Shown one piece after another: positions 21,586 through 32,715 of a DNA stretch of 64,000 nt. The notes beneath the pieces were generated by a model that had not been told where the DNA came from, did no database searches, and saw nothing but the letters and a program-made list of their open reading frames with translations. Numbering within the stretch: the stretch's first letter is position 1; the number at the start of each line of letters is the position of its first letter. The DNA comes from Hirundichthys speculiger (Eukaryota; Chordata; Actinopteri; Beloniformes; Exocoetidae). The position numbers and the translations under genes are program-made. The stretch is from positions 124,001 through 188,000 of the forward strand of contig JAGFBZ010000742.1 in NCBI GenBank assembly GCA_018398805.1. The letters run 5' to 3'.

Positions 21586-23948
21586 AAAAGTTGGCGACTG
21601 GCCAATTTAGTGCTTTTAATGAGGTTAAAGGAGGTTAAGGAGGTTTAAGGTTTGTTTTTCTGACAACAGGTTATTGTAAAGATTATTTTATATAAAAGCA
21701 GTATCCATATAAAGTATTTTAAGAACACAGAATAGCAGAGGTACTCTACTATGTCAATGTATATATGACAATCATAGAAATGTTGAAAAACCTTGAAGTC
21801 TTCTTCAAAGAAAACATGGAGGAGTTGGTATATTTCTCTTTCAATGGATTATATCATTAAACGCTACAAAGGATCTGAAGGAATTTCAGTTCTTCCAGGT
21901 GTCTAGTCCCAAAATGGACACCTCTGATCTCTTGGGCTCTCAGACGGCATTGCAAGTAACAACCTTTTTTTTTCAGCAGCTGATATAACTGCATGAGCAA
22001 GGAATCAATACCAAGCTATATTCACAAATGCCACTGAAATCTGTACAGTATAAAAAAGAAGTCTCATGTTAGCTTTGTGGAAACACGTACTGTGGTCAGA
22101 CAAATCAGATATACAGCATATAACTGGCTCATACAAATCAGTTAACACACTTTACATTTTTAATCTCAATCACAACAGTGAGCCACACTTGCCTTGAACA
22201 GAAAACATATATTGTGAATAAGATAGGAACTGGTAGATTTGGTCACTGACCTACCACCTCATGGAGCTCTTTTCTGCTGTAAATAAGTGTAATTGAAAGG
22301 TCAACTGACAAACAAGATTATAACACAACTTTATGCTTTACATTTGTATCTAAATAAACAGATCTTCTGATATGATCGGCATGTCAGCAGTCATTTTGTG
22401 TCCTCATCTTCTGTCAAGACTCGCTTCTCCTCCATATTTCTTTCCCGAGCTTTTTATCTCACTTCTCACAATATATCTGCTCCCTTTTTGCCCCCCTGCA
22501 TAAAAACAGTCAATATAGATACCACCTGGATCTCATTTTGACAAACTTTCTAACCCACAAATTCATCTGTCTTATAAGTCAGATTTGTAAACAAGAAGTA
22601 ATGAAATTCAAGATGAATGTAGACCAAAAGGGAACCTGATCTATTGCAGTGATAGTTTGACTGATGTTATCCTTTTGAGAAATTCCCGCATTGTATTATA
22701 TTTCGCATTGAAATAATTCATTGGTAAGATCTATGAAACACCTGACAGTCATATCTCGTCTAACAGTGTCTGATCCATGTTTTTATGATAAAATTATTTT
22801 GTATTCCACAAGGGACAGTCAACTGTTCTAACCAGTTGGGACAGGAGAGTGACAGAGACAAGATAATTAGACGATGTTGGTGATTATGAAGATGATGATA
22901 GGAAACAAGTTATAAAACACAGAGCAGGTGGAACCAGTAAGTGCAGATCATATCAAGTTTATCAGGTGATATTAAAGTATATGTTGTTTACAGATGACAA
23001 GAAAAAAAAAACTCTTGGGAGACAAACAACCCATGTCTTATTATTATCATGTTATGACAACTATACTGTACTGTACTGACTATAGTTGACTGTAAACAAA
23101 GTTAGATTTGGTCATATTCAGGTCAGTTTCCATTAAAATAAAGTACTGCAAGAATAAATGCTGTGTCCTGGTCATCAAAAACAGATTTGGTCTTGACTCA
23201 ATTGTTGATATTTCTTAGCACCGGAGAAATGTTTTTTACTCAGAAAATGGTCAACACTCTTTCACTATTTTAAATAAATAGCACAGCAGTCCTGTTAAGT
23301 GTTTCCTTAATTTGACATACATTCCTCACAGAGAGTGTCATAAGTACCTCAGTATGTAGTGACTGAGCAGTTGTAGAATTTGCAGACTGCAAAATTGCAA
23401 TCTGACAGTTAAGTCTGTGGCACATGGCTATGTTAAAGACGTGGCACACATAAACAGCAGGATTTGGTTGTTTTCACTACAAAGTGGTCAGAGGAGCATA
23501 TCTCTGTTGGTTCCTACTCATCATGATCCCTCCAAATATTTATCCACGTGTCACCTCAGGCACTTGCTGGGAAACGAGGGGAAAAACCAAATGTGGCTAA
23601 ATACAAAGCAGCAGCAGGCCTTTTTTTTCAGTTGCTGTTGGCGGAGAAGGGTACAGACTATGTTGCCTGTGTGTGTGGGCATGACTTGATGTTGATTAAA
23701 AGAACACTTGAACTTCAGAGTAATTTAGTAATTTATGGTAGGTTTGTGATAAAAGACATTAAAAAAAAGATGTGAAGGCCACATCACAATTCTGTGAATG
23801 CATTAGCGTGGGCTGAAAAGAAATAATATTAACAATTTTGATGCCAGTTTTAGTAAGAAAATAAAGAATTTAGAACTTATCATATGTAACATTAAACTGT
23901 GAATCTTATCCCAAGAATCCCATCCCACGTGTGTATAGGTAGATTGTA
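21586..23948. other. unannotated non-coding stretch
   Basis: About 2.4 kb with no recognised coding domain and no element that I can bound. Mildly AT-rich with ordinary complexity. This is one of the longer stretches free of visible transposons. Confidence 0.4.
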
Positions 23949-23950
23949 TA

Positions 23951-24317
23951 CAGTCATGGAAAAAATTATTAGACCACCATTTTTTCTTCACTTTCTTGTT
24001 CTTTTTAATACCTGGTACCACTAAACGTCATCATGTGACTAAAACAGACAGAAAAGAAAACACTGAATGCATAAAAGCAGTGTTTTTGGCAGTACAACGC
24101 CATAGCTATTGATGTAAAAACTTAAGTGATTTAGGTTATAATCAAGAAAACCATGGAAAATGGTAAGATATCAGCTCTTAAAAAAAAATTCTTATGAGCA
24201 ATCTTTGTGGTTATCGTTATGTTTGTCCAAACAAATGTACCTTTAGTTGTACCAGGCATTAAAATGAACAAGAAACTGAAGAAAATAAGGGTGGCCTAAT
24301 AATTTTTTCCATGACTG
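23951..24317. mobile_element. Tc1/mariner-type MITE
   Basis: Both ends carry a 28-bp inverted repeat starting CAGTCATGGAAAAAATTATT, with about one mismatch. TA flanks it at 23949-23950 and 24318-24319. Length is 367 bp with no open frame, so it depends on a transposase from elsewhere. This end sequence is widespread in fish genomes. Confidence 0.85.
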
Positions 24318-24365
24318 TATATAATATGCGTCAGGTGCTGAGGAGCCAGGGCACCTTGATGAGAA

Positions 24366-26165
24366 ATTGGCTACGGGAAGAAGAACAACACACTCATGGA
24401 ACAGAGCAGAGAGCAACCTCCCAGATCAAGACCCAGTAGTCGTCACTGTGGCAGACAACCAGAAACGAGTGTCAAAAATAAAGAGCTGGACAGCACCAGT
24501 GCCTGACATGATTTACACCTACTGGCTCAAGAAGCTAACTGCACTCCATGGATGCCTGGCAGCACAAATGAATCAGCTGCTTCAGTCGGGTTAGTGATTC
24601 TTGGTGGATCCCTAAGGCTTGGCAGTCCGCATCATCAGGGACCTCCAGAAGGGAACCATACCATCCAACCACTGGCCAATAACCAATAAGTGCTTGAAGA
24701 TGTATAAGATCAACAGTACTCTGACTGCCTTCATCCGGAATTCAGTGACGCTGTGGAAGACAACTCTGGAGGTTGACTTGAAGCCAGTGGCACAAGTGAG
24801 CATCAAATGTGGTAGTCAGATCATCAACAAGAGTGGCTATGGGTACAAATTCCAAAATGAGGCAACCATCAGCCATGGATGACATCAAGCTGTATGCCAA
24901 GAACAAGCGTGACATCGACTGCCTGATTCGCATCACCGGGATCTACAGCAATGGCATCAGGATGTCATTCAGACTCAATAAGTGTGAAAATATGGTTTCT
25001 CTGAGAGGAAGGATGATCAGAGCTGAAGGGTTTGAACTGCCGGAAGGCAACATAGTAGATGTTCAGGACAGCTACAGATGCCTGCTGATCCCACGGGCAA
25101 ATGGCAACCATGAAGAGACAACCCGGAGGTTAGCCACAGCCAAATACCTACAGAGGGTGAGGCAGGTCCTGAAGAGTCAGCTGAATAAGAAAAACATGAT
25201 CCAGCCTTTCAACACGTATGCCCTGCCAGTAATCAGATAGATACATGATATCTTGGCCATTGGAAGAGATGCAAGCTGCCGATGTTAAGACAAGGAAACT
25301 CCTCACAATACATGGAGGGTTTCACCTAAGTCCAGCATCCTCAGGCTTTACGCTAAGTGAAGGGAAGGAGGCCAAGGACTAGTGAACGTCAGAGCTAAGA
25401 TCCAGGAGGAAATGGCAGACCTCCAGGAATACATCAGGAAGATGGACCTGCTAAGTAAATGCCTCAGGCAACTGAAACCCTGCATGGAGGAGGAACCAGT
25501 GGTTATCATGGATAGGTAGGCCCCTGTATGGCATGTACCACCACCAAATTGAAGAAGTGCCCGGCATCAGAAAAAATACATACCAATGACTGGAAAAAGC
25601 TGGACTGAAAGACAGCACAGAGGCACTAATCACAGCTGCACAAGAACAGGCCCTAAACACAAGATCGATAGAGGCCAGGGTCTACCACACCAAGCAGGAC
25701 CCCACATGCAGGCTGTGTAAAGACACCCCTGAAACGATGCAGAATACCACAGCAGGGTGTAAGATGCTCGAAGGCAAAGCATACATGGAGCACCACATCC
25801 AGGTAGCAGGCATAATACATAGGAACATCTGTGCCGAGTATGGACTGGAGGTCCCAGGGTCAAGATCGGAGACGCCTCCAAAGGTGATTGACAATGAGCA
25901 GGTCAAGATTCTGTGGAACTCCCAGACTCAAACTGACAGGTTGATTAACCATCACCAGTTTGACATAGTGGTGGTGGATAAACATCAGAGGACAACAGTG
26001 GTGGTGGATGTGGCCATCCCAAGCGTCGGCAACATCAGAAAGAAGGAACGCAAAAAGCTCAAAAATACCAAAGGCTAAAGGAAGAGCTGGAAAAAATGTG
26101 GAGTGTGAAGGCAGCAGTGGTGCCAATAGTGATCGGGGCACTGGGAGCTGTAACCCCCAAACTGG
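24366..26165 (+). pseudogene. R2/R4-type LINE: RT and restriction-like endonuclease, broken
   Basis: Frames on the plus strand carry, in order, the RT segment before the palm (24367-24594), G-Y-G-Y-K-F-Q-N followed by M-D-D-I-K-L-Y-A-K-N-K-R-D-I-D (about 24835-24920), the thumb with A-N-G-N-H-E-E and Y-L-Q-R-V-R-Q-V-L (to 25240), and the C-terminal part 25430-26078. The C-terminus has C-R-L-C-K-D-T-P-E-T-M-Q-N, a CCHC zinc motif in which His has become Asn, and F-D-I-V-V-V-D-K plus V-V-V-D-V-A-I-P, the PD-(D/E)XK-like endonuclease core. Such REL-endonuclease LINEs include R2, R4/Dong, Rex6, NeSL and HERO; I cannot choose among them. Many stops and frameshifts make it dead. Confidence 0.65.
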
Positions 26166-26530
26166 ATTGGTGGCCCAAAGCATGGGCCTTGGCATGCCGA
26201 CCCCCGGCTGACTAAACTGGCTACAGGGACATGGGATGTCACCTCTCTGGTGGGGAAGGAGCCTGAGCTTGTGCGCGAGCTACCGGCTAGATATAGTCTG
26301 GCTCACCTCAACGCCCCAGATTGTAGCCTGTACATTGGGATTTTCCACAGTAGATGAGAGGGTAGCTTCCCTTCCCCTTCAGGTCAGGGAACGGGCTCTG
26401 ACTGTCATCAGCGCTCATGCGCCGATCGACAGTTCAGAGAACTCAGGCGTGGAACATAGCCCATTCAGACTCAATGTCCCCCGCCTCCCTCGGGATATGA
26501 TTGAAGCTCTGTCGGAGGTGCGAGATGAAG
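26166..26530 (+). mobile_element. RTE-like LINE 5' fragment, plus strand
   Basis: The start GGCCTTGGCATGCCGACCCC and the following leader and endonuclease N-terminus match the minus-strand copy at 27320-27050. Relative to that copy, about 100 bp is missing after L-D-I-V-W-L-T-S. It follows directly on the end of the R2/R4-type LINE. The match is lost after about 26440. Confidence 0.55.
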
Positions 26531-27740
26531 ATCTGTCTGACAGGTTCCTCTCCCAGATGTTCCCAGCAAATCATCACTACATGTTTGGGCCTATTCTCCA
26601 AGCATTCTCCCCCGCCATCTGATTAGTGATCAGTTGACGGCTCAGCTCCTCTCTTTACCCAAATGTCCAAAACATACGGCCGAGGATCGGATGATGCGAC
26701 TATAAAGTCGATCATCGATCTACGGCCAAGAGTGTACTGATGCCACGTGCATTTATGGACACTCTTATGCTTGAACATGGTGTTCGTTATGGACAAACTG
26801 TGACGAGCACAGAAGTCCAGCAACAAAACACCACTCAGGTTCAGATCAGAGAGGCCGTTCCTCCCAATCACGCCCCTCCAGGTACCACTGTCATTGCCAG
26901 CGTGAGCATTGAAGTCCCCCAGTGGAATAAAGGAGTCCCCATTAGGGGCCCTTTCCAGAACCCCTGCCAAGGACTCCACAAAGGCTGGGTACTCTGAACT
27001 GTCATTTGGCGCATAAGCGCAAATGACAGTCAGAGCCCGTCCCCCGACCCGAAGGCGCAGGGAAGCTACCCTCTCATCTACTGGGGAAAACTCCAACATA
27101 CAGGCTCCGAGCTGGGGGGGGCTATAAGCAAGCTCACACCAGCCAGAGTCGAATAAGGTGCAGCCTCTCGCGAGAAGATTGGTCTCAGAGCCCAGGCTGT
27201 ACATTGAGGTGAGTCCGACTATATCTAGCCGGTACCTCTCAACCTCGCACACAAGCTTAGGCTCCTTCCCCGAGAGGGGACGTTTCATGTCCCAGTAGCC
27301 AGTTTAGTCAGCCAGGGGTCAGCATGCCAAGGCCCACGCTTTTGGCTTCTGTACAAAACACATCGCACCTGACTCCTATGACCCTCCCTGCAGGTGGTGG
27401 GCCCACAGGGAAGCGAACCCATGTAACCAGTTCTGGCTGAGCCCAGCCAGGCCCCATGGGTGAAGGCCCAGTCACCAGGCGCTCCTGCACGAGCGCCTCC
27501 CCCAGGCCTGGCTCCAGGGTGGAGCTCTGGTGACCCTTGCCCGGGCGAGTGACATCGAGTTCTTGTTTTTTTTTTTATTCCTTCATAAGAGTCGACTGAA
27601 TCGCGCTTAGACTGGCCCGTCCCCAGGGACCAGTTTGCCTTGGGTGACCCTACCAGGGGCAAATGCCCCCACCAGCATAGCTGCTGGGATCATTCGGGCA
27701 CACAAACCCCTCCACCACGTTAAGGTGGCGATTCAGGGAG
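26531..27740 (-). mobile_element. RTE-like LINE 5' UTR and endonuclease, minus strand
   Basis: Read on the minus strand from 27740, a GC-rich 5' leader of about 430 bp is followed by an endonuclease frame of 221 residues (27288-26623), and the copy continues to about 26531. It is 3'-truncated and has no RT. Together with 26166-26530 it forms a head-to-head inverted pair. The leader carries the short frames at 27662-27285, which are not separate genes. Confidence 0.65.
26623..27288 (-). pseudogene. LINE AP-type endonuclease domain, open over 221 aa
   Basis: The frame reads [13 protein letters not shown] near the start, [39 protein letters not shown] and P-S-T-D-H at the end. G-D-F-N and the T-D-H box are the catalytic metal and histidine motifs of exonuclease-endonuclease-phosphatase LINE nucleases, which nick the target DNA. 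The expected E-T/S after the first strand reads L-T-S-M. It is the best-preserved coding stretch of this family here, but no RT follows, so it cannot move by itself. Confidence 0.75.
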
Positions 27741-29937
27741 GTCTTATCTGCAGCCAGCTGTCATGGTAGCAGCATCAGTGCTAGCGATGAGGAAGTTTGA
27801 CTCTGTACTGACTGTTCTGAAGCCTCTTGAGCTGATTGTGCAAAGAAAAATGCTTCATAAAAGGAATAAAATATCACAGACAACACTGAGGATCCATTGA
27901 TTCAACAGTCAGACGTTCAGTCAAAGGTTTCTTCTGATCAGCTGCAACATAGATCGCTATAGAAGACCCTTCCTGGTCACAGCAATATCATGAGTGTTCG
28001 CAGAGCCTTAAATAAGCACAGTTTCACAAATATTACTTGTAAAATAACAATACGGCCTCATTTCTACTCTCTTCAAAATGAATGAATCTCATAATTTTCA
28101 TAGAAGCAATGGTGTTTTCAGCTCTTTTTAGAGCAAAAGTGGTCAGTCTTGTTGAAACTAAGCACAACTTTTCGCTTGTTGAATCTGAATTTAACCAATC
28201 AATATTTTAAACCCAAACCCATTGTTATTAGTACATTATTTTAGTACAAAGAGTATTACAATTTTGAGGACACTGAGAAAAGATAGTACTGCTGGTCAGT
28301 CCAGAAGACATAAAGCAATTAATTTAATCATTTCAGTTGAATTATACTAACTTGCAGGGGTATCAGTGGCTTAAGTATTGCATATGGCAGCCTGGCAGCA
28401 TGGACAGTGAGGTCACAGTGAGGGGTACTGTTACTGCAAGTCCAGGAGTTGAAACACCAACTTTCCAACAGGCAAACAACTGTGCTACCTCCTGAGTCAC
28501 ACTCAAAGCACAAAGCCAGCAGCAGGCTGGTATGAGTCACTCGATTGTTTCTTCATCATGCAACTATTTTAAAATGCAAAGTGAGTTATGTTTGGACCTA
28601 TGACAACACATTGTTTGGTGAAAAATAGATCTGTAAGCAGATATATTTTAGAGGAAACTGTTCCATGGTTGTTAATGTTGTTTTGGCTATCGGCCAGTGG
28701 AGATGGTTATAAAAGATTGCATAATATGGAACCCCTTAGCCTTCTCTGTTGGCCACATTTTCTTAGTTTTGCATATTTGTATAGTATTTGAATTCCTCTT
28801 CTTATTTGTGCTTTGGTGCAGTTGTGCAGGGAAAAGCCTGCTGGATTTTAGCCATTACACAATCAGGAAGCATCAACAGCAGCTGGCCAAGAACTTCCAG
28901 CTAGGAGGGCAACCGTGGGTTTCTACCAGCAGCTGGACTGAGACAAACAGCTGAATTCATGGTTAATGAAAAACCCATTCTTCCTCTTTGTGCTCCTCTG
29001 CAGTTAAATCCCTCTTTTATCTGATCTAAAGGTGGAAACTACAGATAATATTCAGTTTTTTTCTGAATAAAAAATATGATGTTACATACTACATATGCAG
29101 GAAATACCACAGTCATTTAATAATTATTGGGCACGATGTTGAAGTAGAAATAAAGATATGTAGTAGGATGAGTGCTGTGAATCACTAGAAGGTTAAACAG
29201 ACACTTTTATTTGAAAATGAAAAGAAACACTAAAGAGAAAAAGGGCAGAGTCACAGGCCATGTCATATTAACATGGTTTTTAAAGAGAATAGAGACCGCT
29301 CCTGCTATTGTCAAAGCACAAGAACAACAAGTGAGGAAGAATTTTCTGAACAGAGTACACACTGTAAACACATATAGTGTTATTTACATGTCATGTACAG
29401 GCTCTGATAAGATATTCCTTATTTCTCATAATGTGTTTGTCCCATCTGTGTGTGGGAAAGCCAAAAGGAATGTGCCTTCTTTTCACACGAGTATTCTCTC
29501 AACGGCACAGACAGACAACCTGTAAATTGGCTCATTCCTGTCCATACAGGCACATCAGAAGGCTTGGCCTACTAAACTTTAACTCTGGCATGTGGGAAAA
29601 GTTATTTTAAAAGCTGTTGGAGCAAACACAGCGTCAGTCAAAACAGGTTCAGGACCATTTCGGATGACAAATATGGGCCGGATTTACAAGGCTCTCTCTC
29701 CTAACAAAGAGACTGTTAATACTGTGATAAGGCACTCTTAAAGGTCCTGAAAGCTCAGACAACATAGCTCAATGTCAGCAAAAGTATGCTTTTAACACTG
29801 GCTATTTTGTTTAGAAATGTCTCTTTAAGAATCCCTCTTAAGTTTCTAACTATTACTGACCACCAGTGTTGAGTGTTGGACTTTGTTACAGCGGGAATTT
29901 ATATATATATAAATATATATACATATTCACAGTACTC
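27741..29937. other. unannotated non-coding stretch
   Basis: About 2.2 kb without a recognised domain, tRNA or bounded transposon. Short frames near 28588-28954 and 29211-29610 show no motif. A short TA-rich patch lies at 29900-29925. Confidence 0.4.
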
Positions 29938-29943
29938 TTAGAA

Positions 29944-30650
29944 TATGGAGCCCCGTTTGGGTCATAATTCAATGAATAAAGGAGTCCATTATTATGAAAT
30001 ACAGGTGTTTATTATTATGAAATACATATCCATTATTATGAAATGTTTCACATTATTATGAAATACATGTGTATTATTATGAAATATTTCCCATAATTAT
30101 TAAAAACATGTAATTATTATGAAATGTATTTTTATTATTATTTAATCTTAGTTTAATGTATAATAGTTTATTTCAGAATGGCTTTTTTATCTAAAAATGA
30201 GATTTTACATAATAATGACATTTTGCCAGTGGGTGGGACCAGTGGTTGACTTGCATGCTCATTGGTTGATCCTTCTCCATTCTACGCTCTGACATCGACT
30301 AGTTTTGGCCGTGAGGTCCCGTTAGCAGCGGGCCGTGGCGTCATCAAGGTGCGCTCCTAGTCCGATTGTAGCAATGGCAGCTTGGGGAAACCTTGACCAT
30401 ATTCACTGTTCTGTTACTTATGCCTTAATGAAAGAGCAGCCAATCACATTAATGGCTCCGCCCTCTCTGCTGTGATTGACACACAAATCATTCTTATAAA
30501 AAACAAAGCCATTATTCTGTAAAAGCTCATTCTTATGAAAAACAAAACCATTATCATAATAATGGGAAATATTTCATAATAATAAATGCCTGTATTTCAT
30601 AATAATAGACTCATTTATTCATTGAATTATGACCCAAACGGGGCTCCATA
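29944..30650. mobile_element. 707-bp inverted-repeat element with 6-bp TTAGAA duplication
   Basis: Ends TATGGAGCCCCGTTTGGGTC and its reverse complement are perfect over more than 35 bp, and similarity continues for over 100 bp. TTAGAA lies on both sides (29938-29943 and 30651-30656). The subterminal regions are built from repeats of ATTATTATGAAATA with small spacers. The middle, 30220-30470, is normal-complexity DNA without a frame. A 6-bp duplication fits few superfamilies well, so I leave it unclassified. Confidence 0.75.
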
Positions 30651-30789
30651 TTAGAAAAGGTAAAGTAAACCCAAAGTTGGTATTTCTGTCAGTAACAGAC
30701 CTGAAGTCCAGTGGATGAAATTAGCTTGGGGATGCGGTTTAGAACTATTTTACTAAAAGGCACTTTAAGTTTGCTTCTCATAAGAAGTA

Positions 30790-30936
30790 AAGAGGAAACT
30801 GGAGTACCAGGGGTAAATCCACACAGATGCGGGAAGAGCATGCAAATTCCACACAGAAAGACCAGCTGAACCCAGATCCAACTGAACCTTCAGTTATGTG
30901 TCACTGCTATGCTAACTACTGCGCTGCTGTGCTGCC
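30790..30936 (-). mobile_element. SINE head fragment (tRNA-like part)
   Basis: Minus-strand sequence from 30936 matches the 5' half of the full SINE at 51485-51129: the GCAGCAC start, the TTAG box-A-like region, GGTTCAG, and CTTTCTGTGTGGAATTTGCA. It stops around the TACTCCAGTTTCCTC segment and lacks the L2-like tail, so it is 3'-truncated or broken. Confidence 0.6.
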
Positions 30937-31066
30937 CGTCATCAGGAATACAGGAGAAGAACAGAAGCAGCAACACCATGGAAGAACCTGCAGAAGGAGA
31001 AGGGAAAGAGACTACAGAAGAGAAAGGCTGAAGCTCTACCATCCTCTCTAGATCCACAGACTCTTA

Positions 31067-31932
31067 GGGCCCGATCTTCTGCCAGATCTCCTAAAGCCGC
31101 TATTTAAGGATAGCGGGTAGCGGGAGGGGCGTTCCCCTGCAAAGAACGCAATCTTCCATCTTCCTAAACCCGCTGTTCCACCTGCGCTACTTGCTATATT
31201 ATGCAGGAGTGGTTAGGGCGTTCCACCTGTTAAACCAATCAGTGCGTCAGTAGCCATTGCCTTCAAGAGCAGGTTGCGCTACCCGCAAGCCACTACCCGC
31301 AAACCGCTATTTGCAAGCCGCTATGGAGCGTCTTTTCATCCAGATCGGAGCAGCTCTCATGTGCAGCTCGTCTGGGACTCTGCTGTAGAGCTTCCTCCTC
31401 TTCCTTCCTCCTCCTCTGCACCGATATACTGTATACATAAAAAATATTCTTACACTGACAATTCCTATCGGCTCCCCGAAAGTCTCAGATAGTCGGTGCG
31501 CTCCCAGTAAACACGCTCTGGTCCTCTACTGTTTAACTAGCGAGCAAGCCGTTTAAGACAATCTCTGCCATTTTCTCAGGGGTTCAACTAAGGCCAAATT
31601 ACGCTTTTTATTCAAGAGTTAATTTGAGAGGTAGAGCCATTTGTGCACGTCCACATGTGACCAGGTGGACGCATTTGGACGTACTCTTGTACGCGCCGAC
31701 ATGCGGGCTGCAGGTAGCGGGTGGTCTGACCAGCGATCGCAAGATACCAAGTTTGCGGAAAGGGCAAAAGACACGCCCATTTCCACACCTACAAAGTGAG
31801 TAAAGGAGTCGGCATAACGGGTGGCGGCTTTAGGGAGTGGAAGATTGCATTAGCGGTTAGCGGATGTTCCTAAAAAAATTTGTGGGTAGCGGTTAGTGGG
31901 TAGCGGCTAGCGGGAAGTGCGCGATCGGGGCC
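31067..31932. mobile_element. Harbinger-like MITE with TTA duplication
   Basis: Left end GGGCCCGATCTT and right end (reverse) GGCCCCGATCGC are imperfect inverted repeats flanked by TTA at 31064-31066 and 31933-31935. A 3-bp TTA/TAA target and GGGCCC-like ends fit PIF/Harbinger MITEs. The interior has many TAGCGGG and AGCCGCTA units in both orientations near the two ends. No transposase or Myb frame is seen. Confidence 0.6.
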
Positions 31933-31974
31933 TTAGTGTTCTGCTAGGGCAGTGTGGGATTATGTCTTTAATGA

Positions 31975-32640
31975 GTTCTGTTAGCATTAGCTCTGGTCCA
32001 TAGGTCTTTCCCACACCAGAGCTATGTTAACATCAGACAGTCGCAGCATTGTATTAATATAATTAATAAAGTGACCTTAACATCACTAGCCTCACCTTAT
32101 ACCTAACAAAATAAATATCCAGGGCCATATATATTTGTAGACAACGAGGCAGGCTTATAGGTGGCTAGCGAGCTAGCCGAAATGCTAACGGAGAGATGTT
32201 TTCACTCATCACCCTCCCTGCTGCTAAATCATATTACTTTTACTAAACGGTGGGTAAATCAATCATCTAATAAACAAAAGCTAACTTACCTTGACGTAAA
32301 TGTAGGTGTGTTTTGTAACTTTCCCCACATTCAGTTGATTGTGTGGACGGACACAACTGAACCCACAGCTGCATTCTCCAGCGTTTGTTTTGGTTTGGGA
32401 AAGAGAATAAAAATGTCCCTCCAAACGTTCTGGACACCTCGAGTCACTGTTGCAGGTCCCCAGCAGCAATATTTCACCACGGAGTTATTCTAGTGTAATG
32501 TAAATACGGTTGATAGGCATCGGAAAAATGGCAAAATAACATTGTCCTTAATGGAGGAGCAGCGAGAATGTCCGACCTAGCAACAGTAACTAGGGAGTGG
32601 GCGGTGCTTACCAAAAGGTCAATTAGGCTATTTGAGCTTC
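31975..32640 (-). repeat. dispersed repeat shared with 45880-46345
   Basis: The segment 31975-32280 is nearly identical to 46020-46330 on the same strand, and 32500-32640 matches 45880-45970 in the reverse direction. The strand given is that of the longer, more continuous reading: CCTAGTTACTGTTGCTAGG, then a region with the splice-donor-like CAAGGTAAGTTAG near 32287. No domain is recognised. It may be the leader and first intron of a transposon. Confidence 0.55.
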
Positions 32641-32715
32641 ATGTGGTCGCAAGGACAAATACAGTTGTGTATCATCCGCATAACAGTCAAAGATGATATT
32701 ATGTCATCAAATTAT
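32641..32715 (-). pseudogene. L2-like RT fragment with YADD box
   Basis: On the minus strand the 75 bp read F-D-C-Y-A-D-D-T-Q-L-Y-L-S-L-R-P, the catalytic Y-A-D-D motif and its flank from an L2-like RT. Both Asp residues are present. Nothing else of the element is recognisable around it. Confidence 0.6.

Noticed and set aside
23417..23775. Two overlapping plus frames
   Set aside because: No recognisable motif and no sign of exon borders; chance frames.
25630..25906. Minus-strand frames of 74 and 83 residues
   Set aside because: Antisense of the R2/R4-type LINE C-terminal region, whose plus-strand frame has the recognisable zinc and endonuclease motifs.
26740..26997. 85-residue plus frame
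   Set aside because: Antisense to the LINE endonuclease frame.
27285..27662. 125-residue minus frame as a gene
   Set aside because: It lies in the GC-rich 5' leader of the RTE-like LINE directly upstream of the endonuclease frame; no domain.
29944..30650. CRISPR-like array from the repeated ATTATTATGAAATA units
   Set aside because: Units are short and variably spaced with AT-only spacers, occur on both strands in inverted ends, and lie inside a eukaryotic transposon.
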